Below, one piece after another: positions 8,981 through 17,996 of a stretch of 64,000 bases of DNA. Each line of letters begins with the position of its first letter. The stretch's first letter is position 1. The stretch covers positions 186,001 to 250,000 of the forward strand of contig NZ_QMFB01000012.1 of NCBI RefSeq assembly GCF_003285015.1. The letters are read 5' to 3'. The notes beneath the pieces are model-generated. The model saw nothing but the letters and a program-made list of their open reading frames with translations. It had not been told where the DNA came from and did not search any database. The position numbers and the translations under genes were made by a program. The DNA is from Paenibacillus contaminans. Its GTDB lineage: Bacteria; Bacillota; Bacilli; Paenibacillales; NBRC-103111.

Positions 8981-9448
8981 TCAATATTCTCCTTTAATGA
9001 CGAAGAACGAACCTCGAATTGTCCCAGCCAGTTTGGACTTCTGTCTTGCAAATTTGAACTTCTTCTCTTCCAACTCCTTAGGTACTTCCATCCCCTCAGA
9101 TAGCTTAAACCCTACGGCCCGCTTCTTAGGATCATCCACCGTATACAAGACATTGACCGCCAGACCATCCTCATAAAAGACGAAGGCCCAATTGATATTT
9201 TCTACTTGAAAACGCGATGTTTCTAAAGGTTGGGCCGCAAACACAATACCACGTTCTTCTTTCAAAACTCGTTTCACATAATCAAGCGTCTCCTGGCTTT
9301 CGCTGGCTGGTACGACCGTAAATTCGTGCTTGTATTTGTTCATGAAGTAACGGGCTTCATTCGCACGCAAACCAGCTAGCGTTTCTGCTACTGGCGAAGA
9401 TTCCAGACCAACCGTAGACACATTTTTAAAATCAACGATCTGGGGCAT
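8981..9448 (-). CDS. Unrecognised 155-residue protein
   Basis: A soluble 155-residue protein, Lys/Glu-rich, with no signal peptide or membrane segment. A central stretch (NINWAFVFYEDGLAVNVLYTVDD) looks beta-rich and the C-terminus reads GTIRGSFFVIKGEY. I do not recognise the family. It lies 25 bp downstream of a GyrI-like gene and is probably cotranscribed with it. A truncated copy exists at 112-310, so the gene has been duplicated locally. Confidence 0.8.
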   Translation of the reverse strand: MPQIVDFKNVSTVGLESSPVAETLAGLRANEARYFMNKYKHEFTVVPASESQETLDYVKRVLKEERGIVFAAQPLETSRFQVENINWAFVFYEDGLAVNVLYTVDDPKKRAVGFKLSEGMEVPKELEEKKFKFARQKSKLAGTIRGSFFVIKGEY

Positions 9449-9473
9449 TTCACATTCCTCCTACTGATCTCGT

Positions 9474-9953
9474 TTACTTCTCCACAACCGGAATCCACAT
9501 TTCACCATATACGAAGCCGTCCCGCTGCCCCATCTCAACCGTTGCATTGGGCCCGCCGACATAGGCGTAATTATCGGCTGCCGGCAAGACTTGACCAAAG
9601 GCAATGCCGGTAAGCATACTACTCAACTCATTAGCCGACTTCCCTTCACCTTTAACGACGAGGTACTGTCCCTTAGGGAATTGGATCACTCTATGTTCTT
9701 CCGGTACCGATGAATCTGTCATGACGCCGGCATAATACATCATCTTGCGATTTACCGCTTCGTTTACAGCAAAGATGTAGTCGTTCGCAGCAATGGCCTT
9801 TAACGTGTCAAGCCTTCCATCCTGCTCCACTGACCGCCAAAAGCTTTCCTTCTCCTTGTTCATGCCGGCATAATCCGTGTAATCGCTCTTCAGCTCCGTT
9901 CCAATACCAAGAACGATAAAGCTGTCTTTTTCCTCATAGGTATACGTTGCCAT
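9474..9953 (-). CDS. GyrI-like/AraC effector-binding domain protein, copy 1
   Basis: About 159 residues, wholly composed of a GyrI-like small-molecule-binding fold: beta segments SFIVLGIGTEL, FPKGQYLVVKGEGKS and FVYGEMWIPV, the last with the Glu and Trp typical of the family's C-terminus. Stand-alone members bind lipophilic cations or act in drug and stress responses. The likely start is the second of two adjacent ATGs. It is nearly identical to the protein at 10604-11083, and their upstream regions (about 9990-10060 and 11130-11185) are also alike, so the whole unit was duplicated. Confidence 0.85.
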   Translation of the reverse strand: MATYTYEEKDSFIVLGIGTELKSDYTDYAGMNKEKESFWRSVEQDGRLDTLKAIAANDYIFAVNEAVNRKMMYYAGVMTDSSVPEEHRVIQFPKGQYLVVKGEGKSANELSSMLTGIAFGQVLPAADNYAYVGGPNATVEMGQRDGFVYGEMWIPVVEK

Positions 9954-10157
9954 CATCCCAGCTCCTTTTTTGAGTGGATCAATTGATTTGTTTATTCACT
10001 TGATAGGTTTATCATAACCATAAATCATGTCAAAATACGATACTGTTTAGACGGCGAGCGACTGTATTCTCCCACAGCGCTCCTACTTAATATTAGTGCC
10101 TTAGGTAGTGGAAGTCTATCAGAGTCACGAACGGGCTGACGTTAATTTCGCTCCCCA

Positions 10158-10580
10158 TTAGAGTTTGCGGCTTTTCGGGCGCAGTGCCCAGGAGGCGATG
10201 CTAAGCGCAGCGTAGACAAGCGGAAGAATTATATGGAATCCACCGTCGCCGTAATCCTGAGCGAACGCATGAGATAAGGCCGCACCCGTCATTAGAAAAA
10301 AGATACCGCTATAAGCCCATTCCTTAAGCCGGGGGAAACCTGGCATTACAATCGCAATGACTCCAAGCAATTTCCAAGCTCCGAGAATGTTCGTGACATA
10401 CAACGGGAAACCGATATTGGTCACTAAATCCACATTGCCGCCATATCGCATCAATTGCCCGATACCGCTTAATGTAATAGAGAATGCGAGAATTATGGTG
10501 ACGGTCCAATAAGCGGCCATTCTTCCAATAGGGCGGGATTCAACTTTCGCGATTTTTTCATTACCAGTAATCGTGCTCAT
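10158..10580 (-). CDS. DoxX-like integral membrane protein
   Basis: 140 residues with four hydrophobic helices: about residues 20-42, 60-83, 86-105 and 110-130. The pattern matches the DoxX/YphA-like superfamily, small membrane proteins of poorly defined redox or quinone-linked function. The ATG at 10580 was chosen because GGAGG lies seven bases upstream; earlier in-frame starts run into the preceding GyrI-like gene. It directly follows the second GyrI-like copy (24 bp), as often seen for DoxX genes beside small effector-binding proteins. Confidence 0.82.
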   Translation of the reverse strand: MSTITGNEKIAKVESRPIGRMAAYWTVTIILAFSITLSGIGQLMRYGGNVDLVTNIGFPLYVTNILGAWKLLGVIAIVMPGFPRLKEWAYSGIFFLMTGAALSHAFAQDYGDGGFHIILPLVYAALSIASWALRPKSRKL

Positions 10581-10603
10581 TCCCATTCCTCCTTTGATCT
10601 CGT

Positions 10604-11083
10604 TTACTTCTTCACAACCGGAATCCACATTTCCCCATATACAAGGCCGTCTCGCTGCCCCATCTCAACCGTTGCATTGGGCCCGCCGACATAGGCGAAG
10701 TTATCGGCTTCCGGCAAGACTTGACCAAAGGCAATGCCGGTAAGTATACGACTCAACTCATCAGCCGTCTTCCCTTCGCCTTTAATGACGAGGTATTGTC
10801 CCTTAGGGAATTGGATCACTCTGTGTTCTTCCGGTACCGATGCTTCCGTCATGACGCCGGCATAATACATCCTCTTGCGGTTTACCGCTTCGTTCACGGC
10901 AAAGATGTAGTCGTTCGCAGCGACAGCCTTTAAAGCGTCAAGCCTTCCATCCCGCTCCACTGTCCGCCAAAAGTTTTCCTTCTCCTCGTTCATGCCGGCA
11001 TAGTCCGTGTAATCGCTCTTCAGTTCCGTTCCAATACCGAGAACGATAAAGCCGCCTTTTTCCTCAAGGGTATACGTTGCCAT
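10604..11083 (-). CDS. GyrI-like/AraC effector-binding domain protein, copy 2
   Basis: About 159 residues, nearly identical to copy 1 at 9474-9953 (differences such as FRT/WRS near residue 40 and TADELSRIL for SANELSSML). The fold and likely ligand-binding role are the same. It is divergent from the WYL regulator at 11191, with about 105 bp between the starts, so that regulator probably controls it. Confidence 0.85.
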   Translation of the reverse strand: MATYTLEEKGGFIVLGIGTELKSDYTDYAGMNEEKENFWRTVERDGRLDALKAVAANDYIFAVNEAVNRKRMYYAGVMTEASVPEEHRVIQFPKGQYLVIKGEGKTADELSRILTGIAFGQVLPEADNFAYVGGPNATVEMGQRDGLVYGEMWIPVVKK

Positions 11084-11139
11084 CATCCCAGCTCCTTTTT
11101 TTCTAATTGATCAAGTCATTTGTTTTTTCTCTTGATGGG

Positions 11140-11182
11140 TTTATAATAACCATAAATCATGTCAAAATATGATACTGTTTAG
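11140..11182. promoter_or_regulatory. Duplicated control region between GyrI-like gene and WYL regulator
   Basis: The stretch ATAACCATAAATCATGTCAA is followed by an ATATGAT half, giving an ATCATG-N8-ATGAT-like dyad. Almost the same sequence lies upstream of copy 1 at about 10010-10050. Its position in a divergent intergenic region, and its duplication with the gene, suggest an operator or promoter shared by both copies. No footprinting evidence is available from sequence alone. Confidence 0.45.
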
Positions 11183-11190
11183 AGGGCCCT

Positions 11191-12156
11191 ATGAAAAAAG
11201 TAGAACGGATTAACATCATCATGCGGTACATCAACAACCGCGCCCATTTTACCATTTCGGAAATCATGCAAGAGTTTAACATCTCCCGTTCGACGGCGAT
11301 TAGAGATATCAGGGAAATTGAAGCGATGGGAATGCCTCTAGTCGCCGAAGTCGGGAGGGACGGGGGGTATTTTGTGATGAACAACTCCGTCCTGCCCACT
11401 GTCCGCTTTACCGATAATGAGATTAAGGCTCTTTTTATCGCCTTCATGGCCACACGAAATCTACAACTCCCTTATCTCAAGAGTCGCCACTCTTTAGCGG
11501 AAAAATTGCTCGGTCTCATCTCTCAGAATCAGCAAGATGATCTTGTTCTGTTAAATCAAATCTTGCTCTTCGAAGGTACCAATCCCCACAATCCTGACCT
11601 GCTTGATCTATCGGATTTGCCCCATCCTATGTTTGAACAACTCATCCAAATCCTTCTTGTGGACTGCTACTTAGTGGTTTCCGTCGAAGAAGGAAGGGAA
11701 ATAAAGTCTTATCCTATCTATCTCATGCGCCTATATCGTGAAAAAAGCTCTTGGCAAATTGAAGGCTTCGACCTAGAGGAGGGAAAGAGGCGGATTATTC
11801 CAGTCGACAATCTCACCGATGTCAAACCATACCCCGAGAAAAAAAGAATAAGCAAGAAGAAGATAGTAGAACAACTAAGCAAGCAGGAAGAAGCCGTCAA
11901 CCTAGTCCTCGAACTTGGTCCCAAGGCGATTGCCCAGTTCAAAAAGTACCATCCATTAAAAATTACAATTTCATACACGAATCCTTATCAAACTACGGCT
12001 ATTTTAAAGACGTTCATCAATGTTCATCATCCGGATGAATTGGCCGAAGTAACAAATTGGCTACTTTTCTTAGGTGGAGATATCAAGGTCAGGGAAATAC
12101 CAAAAGAAGTTGTAGAAGGATTACAGGAGAGAGTGAATGTGTTAGGGGAGAAGTAA
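11191..12156 (+). CDS. YafY-type regulator (HTH_11 plus WYL domain)
   Basis: 321 residues. The N-terminal winged helix (residues 1-60) includes FTISEIMQEFNISRSTAIRD and ends in the wing GRDGGYFV. The middle and C-terminal parts fit a WYL-type ligand-sensing region (LYREKSSWQIEGFDLEEGKRR). Such regulators sense small ligands or nucleic acids. It is the only rightward gene in this cluster and is divergent from a GyrI-like gene. Control of the GyrI-DoxX cluster is inferred from that layout. Confidence 0.88.
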   Translation: MKKVERINIIMRYINNRAHFTISEIMQEFNISRSTAIRDIREIEAMGMPLVAEVGRDGGYFVMNNSVLPTVRFTDNEIKALFIAFMATRNLQLPYLKSRHSLAEKLLGLISQNQQDDLVLLNQILLFEGTNPHNPDLLDLSDLPHPMFEQLIQILLVDCYLVVSVEEGREIKSYPIYLMRLYREKSSWQIEGFDLEEGKRRIIPVDNLTDVKPYPEKKRISKKKIVEQLSKQEEAVNLVLELGPKAIAQFKKYHPLKITISYTNPYQTTAILKTFINVHHPDELAEVTNWLLFLGGDIKVREIPKEVVEGLQERVNVLGEK

Positions 12157-12240
12157 TTGACCGTACCTACCGCCTTTTCCTCGTTCTTGGTTACCCTTTG
12201 GGGCCTGTTCGATGTTACAGAATGCATATGAGTTAGGCTT

Positions 12241-12296
12241 CACTGTTTACTTTCCTGGAAAGGTTCAGCTTAACAGGGATATCGGCGAAAAATGCG
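12241..12296 (-). repeat. att-like repeat copy J (right half conserved)
   Basis: The right half is intact (GGTTCAGCTTAACAGGGATA, then TCGGCGAAAAATGCG). The left half, corresponding to the rlmH codons, is heavily diverged. Same orientation as the other copies. Confidence 0.6.
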
Positions 12297-12319
12297 TCGT
12301 GACGTATAATCGCCAACCT

Positions 12320-13507
12320 TCATTTGTTCGGTCCAAGGGCTAAATTTGTGAAAACACTGTTATTTGCAGCCAAACCTTTTAAAAGGAACCCCTTAACTGC
12401 TTGGCTCTCACTATAGAGCCCATTCCCATGCTTTTTCCCACAAAGTATAAAGTTTACAATCTGGGTCAGAGCGTATATCTCATGGCGCACTTCATAGCTT
12501 GCAAATCCCACTTTTGTTAAATCAGGATCGTTAAGTGAACCTTTCACACTCGAATCTTTACTCGTTAATGAGCTTTCTAGGATTTTTACCAAACCAAAAT
12601 CAGATATCTTGAGTACAGTCCACATTTGATCAAAGTGATGAATCAGAATATTGTGGTAGCTAATGTCTCGATGCAAAAATTCCCTTCTCATGAATGTAAA
12701 GGAAGGCATTAAAAAGCTGACCAATAAGCTTTAGCCGTTCTTGCATATCCAGCTTAGTGTTGTTGACACGGATGTAATCAGCAAGTGTTCCTCCATTAGC
12801 ATACTCGAGAGTATATTCGTTCTTTTCTTCGTTGTAGTTATAAGCCTCGATAATGTACGGGGAGTGAAACTTACGCGTAATCTCGTATTCATTCTTAAAT
12901 CTCTGTAATTCCTTGGGCGTTAAATCAACTCTTGCACGTTTTAAGGCAAACCAGCGATTATAATACGGATCTTTATATTTGAATACCTGGGCGTATGAGC
13001 CACCACCGATTAACTTGGTCTGAAATACTTCTTTATTCGGTGAACGCTTAACTTCCACGACGTTCAACAATTGAAAATATAGTTCGATGCTCAATCAGTT
13101 CAATCATCGGAAAATCAGAAGGGATGGGGCTGCCTCCACTTTTACTTAAAAAGGAACTGCACCTAACAATCAAATCCATGTAATATGGGTCTAATTCGAA
13201 GGCAACTGGTGACTTTTTAAAATTTGCCTGGAGCTTCTGAAAAGCTTCAATTACATCAATTAATTCCCTGCTAGGATCAGCGTTGAAGTGTCCACCGTAG
13301 CCAGGCGAAAGCTTTTGATTCATAAATGAAAAAAAATTATTTAGTATGGCATGAAATAGGGGGAATATTTGTTTGAGACTTTCATTTTCAATACTTTCAT
13401 AATAATCATCGTATAGGGCAGAGGCATCTTTCATGTTAGAAAACTGAGTACTAATCTTTCGGGTTTGTACCCGTAAATATTCGTCAACTATGCACGGGAA
13501 TAGCCAT
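12320..13507 (-). pseudogene. Frameshifted Ser/Thr protein kinase
   Basis: The gene starts at the ATG at 13507 behind GGAGGT. The first reading frame ends after seven codons, but shifting one base continues as DEYLRVQTRKIS and on into a 130-residue N-terminal domain. A second shift near 13085 leads into the kinase lobe: glycine loop GGGSYAQVF and a VAIK-like FALKRAR. A third, one extra T in a run near 12678, separates YIHEKGI from LHRDISYHNIL. The catalytic HRD and the DFG (KISDFGLVK) are therefore still recognisable. About 390 residues if repaired. Three breaks make a real pseudogene more likely than a sequencing error. It lies in the same cassette block region as a second, intact kinase. 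Confidence 0.8.
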
Positions 13508-13696
13508 ATTTACCTCCAAGCTAAAATCTTATGCCGTATCTTTGTTTCTTCATTATGTTCAATATCCCTATTTTACCATATCCAGTTACTGCACTCTATC
13601 AGAAAGCAATTTCAAAGTAATTGAGTAGACGAAGTTTAGTCCATTTTTAACCTTTACGTGACATAGACTAATAAACTACGAAAGGAATACTCACTT

Positions 13697-14275
13697 ATGA
13701 GCTTTTTTCTCCAACAGCGGCTATATAACTTTCTCACTCAGCAATTCAACCCAGATGGCTCCATCCACTTTCTCGCTATCTCGGCGATCAAACTAGAGCA
13801 GGAAAAACCGAACCTTCCAACCAACATCAAAGTTCGACTCGCACTTACCTTCCAGGATAGCTCCGGTATGAATCCCTATTTCGATGGCACCGACCTTTAC
13901 ATTACCATAACTCCTGAAGACATCCGCTTCATCGAAGAAGAAGTTTGGGCCAAGGGCCACCGATCCGGGAAGGCAGTCTGATTGAGTTAGCCCTTGGCTG
14001 GGTATCGGAACTAGCATCACCCTTCTTCGTTTCAAATGAGGCACAAAAAGCAGCCAGTAGGGAATCCCGCTACATCCGATCTGCTGCAACCAACGGCCCC
14101 GACTGAACCGAACTTTTGGTTCTTACCCTAAACAAGGAGCCCCTCCTCCCCCTGACATTAACCTTTACTGAAAAGGGAAAACGAACCATCGCCGCGTTAA
14201 TCCAGGAACATTGTGACCCGTACCTTTCCCGTTTCCGGTTCGCCGGATACCCTGTCGAGCCACTGGAGTAATGGA
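13697..14275 (+). pseudogene. Broken accessory gene upstream of the recombinase relic
   Basis: The ATG at 13697 opens a 94-codon frame. A shift near 13965 moves into a second frame reading IELALGWVSELASPFFV, then an in-frame stop at 14104, then continuing TELLVLTLNKEPLLPLTLTF to a stop near 14273. Together this would be about 190 residues. The family is not recognised. Its position just ahead of a serine recombinase C-terminal fragment on the same strand suggests it once belonged to the mobility module. Confidence 0.55.
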
Positions 14276-14338
14276 AAACAATTTTCTCTGATCCGGCCAC
14301 CATCCACAACTCCCTACACTCCAGCAGGCCCTTAGCAG

Positions 14339-14581
14339 GTGCTCTCCCAGTTCCATAAGATGCTCACCGCATCACCCATCGAAACACAAAAAAGTCTGCT
14401 TCAAACGATCGTGAAGCAGATCCACGTCAAAAAAGGACAGAAAATTGAAGGCATCGAATTAGAATTCGATGAGAAGGTCAATGCGTGTTTTTTAGGATTA
14501 GCCCCTTCCACCCAAACGGTAGCAGGGGCTTTTGCCGTTCCCCGGCAAAAGTTCGCTGCTGCCTACACCCTCACGGTCTGA
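14339..14581 (+). pseudogene. C-terminal relic of a large serine recombinase
   Basis: About 80 residues with motifs typical of the C-terminal tail of large serine recombinases: SPIETQKSLLQTIVKQIHV followed by a basic turn, IEGIELEFDEKV and a final LAPSTQTVAG. The catalytic N-terminal resolvase domain and the zinc-binding recombinase domain are missing. SCC elements encode recombinases of this class (Ccr). This is the only trace of one in the window, lying inside the array between att-like copies J and I. Confidence 0.7.
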
Positions 14582-14908
14582 GCCGTCTTCCACGTACGGC
14601 TCTTCCCAGCCTTCCTCAGACGACAGCCACACGCCTCCAAAACGAGGTTTTTTGCAAAATGTCGCTCTGGGTAAACCCTTCACCTCAAACCTTACACACG
14701 CCTTTTTAGCGGGTCCATCCACAAAAAACTTGCCGCTACTTATGGTACGGTTCGGCGTATCATCGCAAAGGCGAAATTTCAGGGCACCCTCAGAAAGAAA
14801 GGGTGCCCTGAAATCATGGAAAGGAGTTCATCGCGACGAATCGTGACTAGGCAAAACCAATCTGCCTACGTGTGATTGTTGATTTCTATCAACCAACGGT
14901 CTACAAGG
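14582..14908. other. Relic DNA with a perfect hairpin and a degenerate att-like copy
   Basis: No gene. It contains att-like copy I (14727-14777) and a hairpin at 14776-14814, in which ATTTCAGGGCACCCT pairs perfectly with AGGGTGCCCTGAAAT across a 9-base loop. Confidence 0.6.
14727..14777 (-). repeat. att-like repeat copy I (degenerate)
   Basis: TGCCGCTACTTATGGTACGG matches the rlmH-derived half with a few changes. The distal half is rearranged but still ends in GGCGAAA. Confidence 0.5.
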
Positions 14909-16501
14909 TCAACTATTTGTTTTAATTTTCCTACCTACATTTAAAGCTTTCTGTAGACCATAATGTATCCGATATGTTGATTTTAATCTAACCTTAGGTT
15001 TTAAATTTGAATAACTTCGCTCCCTAAAACACCATCTCAGGAGTTCATCATCCCTGGACTCAAAAACCTCAACATAACAAATGATATTTAATTCATATAT
15101 AAATTGTAAAAATATATCCACTGTTTGATAAAATTGAGGACAAGCAATACCGTTAACATTTAAAAAATCAAGATATTTATCATAAGCTTCGCATAGCTGA
15201 TCATAGTCAAATTCCTTATTTCCATCTAAGTAATGAAAGAAATTCAAAAATACCTGATATTCATCATCCGTATAATAGAATTTCAATTGGTCTTTTACTT
15301 CTCCTAACAAATACTCTGAGTAACTTTCTAGACATTTTCTAAAAGTATCATTTGGAAATTCTGTTGCGTCCGGGTTATTAAGCTCGATATAATCTTTCAT
15401 GATATCGAATAAGACCACAATATCTCTTGGACGATAAAATGAATGCCTTAAAAAATCAATAAACGGAGAATCTATTTGTGCCTGTTTTTTATGATTCCAA
15501 ATTTTATACGGAAAGTATTGTTCGAATAATTTCTCCTCGTCCTCAACACTAAAATCTTGTTGGGAAATGAGCATTTTCATAGCAATTTTATATAAACCAG
15601 AACTCACATAATCGTTATACGTTGTTCTCCAGTCTAACATTACCGAATTATCTCTTAATTTATTATTTTGATTATGAAGTCCCATTACATCAAAAATATC
15701 AGGTCTTAGAAGTACTACAACTTTTATTTGATAATTCTGCAACCCCCTAATATTCCCCAGAAATCCAGTATTGATTTCCCATGAAGCGTTCAATAAGCCC
15801 TTTATACATTCAATATATTCTTCTTGTGTAATTCCCTCAGGTTTTATATCTATCCCGTCAATAAAAAGTATATAGCTATTCTTCACTTTAACAGCTGACA
15901 AACATTTTTCAAATTGACTTTTCAAATAAAGTAACTCAAACATATAGTTCTTTGAGACAATTTGATTAGGTGTTTGAATAGGGAAATATTTTTGAAATAC
16001 TGTAATTGACAAACTAGCATTGTCTACTAAATCGATTGCTCCAGAAACGCCTAGCACTGACGAAGTAATCTCTCCGTACTCATCGATAGCATCGGCAAGC
16101 TTTTTGTAATTCAAAACTCCTTTAAAAGGATTCGAGTAATCAAGGCATCTTCTAACACCATCAGAAAGTAACTTAAGAAGAATAACCTTCCAGATTTGAA
16201 TAATATCAGAAGTAAGTAGATTATGTTTTATTAACAAGTTAAGAAACCTTTTATACTCTGTCTCACTTATAAAAATATTATCTGAAATGTTGTTATCGTA
16301 ATCATTGTTTGCTAAGAATGTAGAGTAGGCCGTTTTCCCGGTCCCCTTTTCTCCTATCAAAAAATACTTATCTGGCTTTAATATGGCTCTTAATTTGTGG
16401 TCTGTTAAGAATATTTTATTAAAAAACTCTTTATTATTTCTTTGTTTATAATTAATAGCATCACCAGACCCAAAATCAAGTTCTGATACTCTCTTCCTCA
16501 C
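14909..16501 (-). CDS. P-loop ATPase paired with a Ser/Thr kinase
   Basis: 530 residues from a GTG start at 16501 with AGGAG about eight bases upstream. The N-terminus (LDFGSGDAINY, then KYFLIGEKGTGKTAYS near residues 46-61) contains a Walker A motif and resembles the Sll1717-type P-loop ATPases. A Walker B-like SYILFIDGIDIKP lies near residue 210. The long C-terminal half is helical and unrecognised. The gene overlaps the kinase gene (16476-17576) by 26 bp, so the two are cotranslated. The AT-rich composition contrasts with the core genes. A defence or signalling role is inferred from the pairing and the cassette context. Confidence 0.8.
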   Translation of the reverse strand: MRKRVSELDFGSGDAINYKQRNNKEFFNKIFLTDHKLRAILKPDKYFLIGEKGTGKTAYSTFLANNDYDNNISDNIFISETEYKRFLNLLIKHNLLTSDIIQIWKVILLKLLSDGVRRCLDYSNPFKGVLNYKKLADAIDEYGEITSSVLGVSGAIDLVDNASLSITVFQKYFPIQTPNQIVSKNYMFELLYLKSQFEKCLSAVKVKNSYILFIDGIDIKPEGITQEEYIECIKGLLNASWEINTGFLGNIRGLQNYQIKVVVLLRPDIFDVMGLHNQNNKLRDNSVMLDWRTTYNDYVSSGLYKIAMKMLISQQDFSVEDEEKLFEQYFPYKIWNHKKQAQIDSPFIDFLRHSFYRPRDIVVLFDIMKDYIELNNPDATEFPNDTFRKCLESYSEYLLGEVKDQLKFYYTDDEYQVFLNFFHYLDGNKEFDYDQLCEAYDKYLDFLNVNGIACPQFYQTVDIFLQFIYELNIICYVEVFESRDDELLRWCFRERSYSNLKPKVRLKSTYRIHYGLQKALNVGRKIKTNS

Positions 16502-17576
16502 CTATTTCACTCCTAATTTTAGTTATGTCCCCAAATAATTGCTCTAAATTAACATATCTACTCTCTATATCATTTAAGCAAGTGAGAATCACATCTTTAT
16601 AAATACTTGAAACACAAGATAAGTTTTCACCAATTCCATTTCCTGCTGGTGGCTTTCCAATCAATAACTCGTACCAAATTGCACCAATAGAGTATATATC
16701 TGTTCGTTCATCTCTAAGTTTTGGGTTTTCATATAGTTCTGGTGCTGTATATAATCCGCCTGCAACTTTTTGATTGCTTTTGGTTATACGTGACTGTAGG
16801 TCTTTTTCAAGAAAGATACCTAATCCGAAATCGATCACCTTCACTATCCCTTCTCTATTAATCATAATATTGCTTGGTTTCAAATCCCTATGAACAACTT
16901 TCCCTTTATGATGTGCATAAGATATTGCCTTCGCTACTTGTTCAATTATTTCTAGCGCCTCAATAGGGGACTGGATACCTTTGTTAATCAAAAGTTGAAC
17001 TAAATTAATTCCATCTATTAGTTCCATTCTGATAAAAGGAGTATTATTCAAAATCCCAAGGTCATAAAATTTCACTATATTAGGGTGATTTAAATCAAGT
17101 AAGATTCGTGCTTCTTGGAAAAACCTTTGCAAACTACCTTCATCTTCACTAAGAAACATTGGTGAAAATATTTTAAACGCAAAATCTACATCCAACAGTT
17201 TATGTTTATATCTGAATACTTCTCCAAATCCACCATTACCCAATCGATCAATCTTATCATAATCAAAAATAAGACTAGAATCTGATAGCTCTAATGAATC
17301 TAATAATGGGTTAAATGCCGCAATGATATAATTTCTTCTTTCTTTGTAGCTATTAAATTTTTCCTTAATGAAATCCCAGAATTCTGTCATATCTCTGTAT
17401 GTAATAACGAAATCAGGCAACTTTTCTTTCAGATGCGGGATAGTCATTAAATTTCGGCGTATATTTTTAAACTCATCGTGAGTAATTCCAACCTCATTCC
17501 CTGTGGCTTTATTTATTAAGTTCTCTTTTAATTTTTCTACTTGATTAAGTAAATATTCTGACAAATTTAACACCAC
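16476..17576 (-). CDS. Ser/Thr protein kinase of the kinase-ATPase operon
   Basis: 366 residues. The first ~105 residues form an N-terminal helical domain. A complete Hanks-type kinase domain follows: glycine loop LGNGGFGEVF, lysine in VDFAFKIF, catalytic VVHRDLKPSNI, DFG in VIDFGLGIF, an activation segment ending YTAPELY, and DERTDIYSIGAIWYELL. All catalytic residues are present. No membrane segment or PASTA repeat is seen, so it is cytoplasmic and differs from housekeeping PrkC/Stk1. Kinases in staphylococcal genomes such as Stk2 provide abortive phage defence; a comparable role here is a hypothesis based on context. Confidence 0.92.
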   Translation of the reverse strand: MVLNLSEYLLNQVEKLKENLINKATGNEVGITHDEFKNIRRNLMTIPHLKEKLPDFVITYRDMTEFWDFIKEKFNSYKERRNYIIAAFNPLLDSLELSDSSLIFDYDKIDRLGNGGFGEVFRYKHKLLDVDFAFKIFSPMFLSEDEGSLQRFFQEARILLDLNHPNIVKFYDLGILNNTPFIRMELIDGINLVQLLINKGIQSPIEALEIIEQVAKAISYAHHKGKVVHRDLKPSNIMINREGIVKVIDFGLGIFLEKDLQSRITKSNQKVAGGLYTAPELYENPKLRDERTDIYSIGAIWYELLIGKPPAGNGIGENLSCVSSIYKDVILTCLNDIESRYVNLEQLFGDITKIRSEIGEEESIRT

Positions 17577-17687
17577 TCAGTTCTAGGGAATTGTACCTCA
17601 GTTTAATTGTATAATATTTCCGACCAGTAAACCAGATAGGTCTTTTAGTCTATTTTCTATCCTGAGTATATTTCTTGAACAAATAAA

Positions 17688-17727
17688 AACAAGAAAATCC
17701 ACAACCTCGTGTTGTGGATTTCTTGTT
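17688..17727. terminator. Bidirectional-type hairpin
   Basis: AACAAGAAAATCCACAAC and GTTGTGGATTTCTTGTT form a 17-bp stem with one bulged A and a 5-base loop. It lies about 215 bp from att-like copy H. Confidence 0.65.
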
Positions 17728-17940
17728 GGAGCCGAACCGCGGATGTAACATTTTTCTAGCTATTAGGAAACTCTCTAGTCAAAATAACTCTCCGAAGTCA
17801 TTCATGACAATTACCCTGTCCATACTGCCTCCGCTCTGATGCTAGCAACAGTCCTCACGAGACCAACCGAGTGGCAATTTCCTCAAGGGTGGCCTAATCT
17901 CCACCCTCCGACTTTTGCGCCCTGTGCGCGGTTAGCCAAA

Positions 17941-17996
17941 AATTTCGCCGTCACTTATGATAAGGTTCAGCTTAACGGGTCTATCGGCGAAAAATG
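17941..17996 (-). repeat. att-like repeat copy H
   Basis: Both halves are clear: TTTCGCCGTCACTTATGATA on the rlmH-like side and CAGCTTAACGGGTCTATCGG then CGAAAAATGG on the distal side. Confidence 0.8.

Noticed and set aside
14579..14607. GAGCCG...CGTACGGCTC hairpin resembling group II intron domain V
   Set aside because: The stem is too short and lacks the domain V bulge and AAA loop, and no intron-encoded reverse transcriptase or domain structure is nearby.
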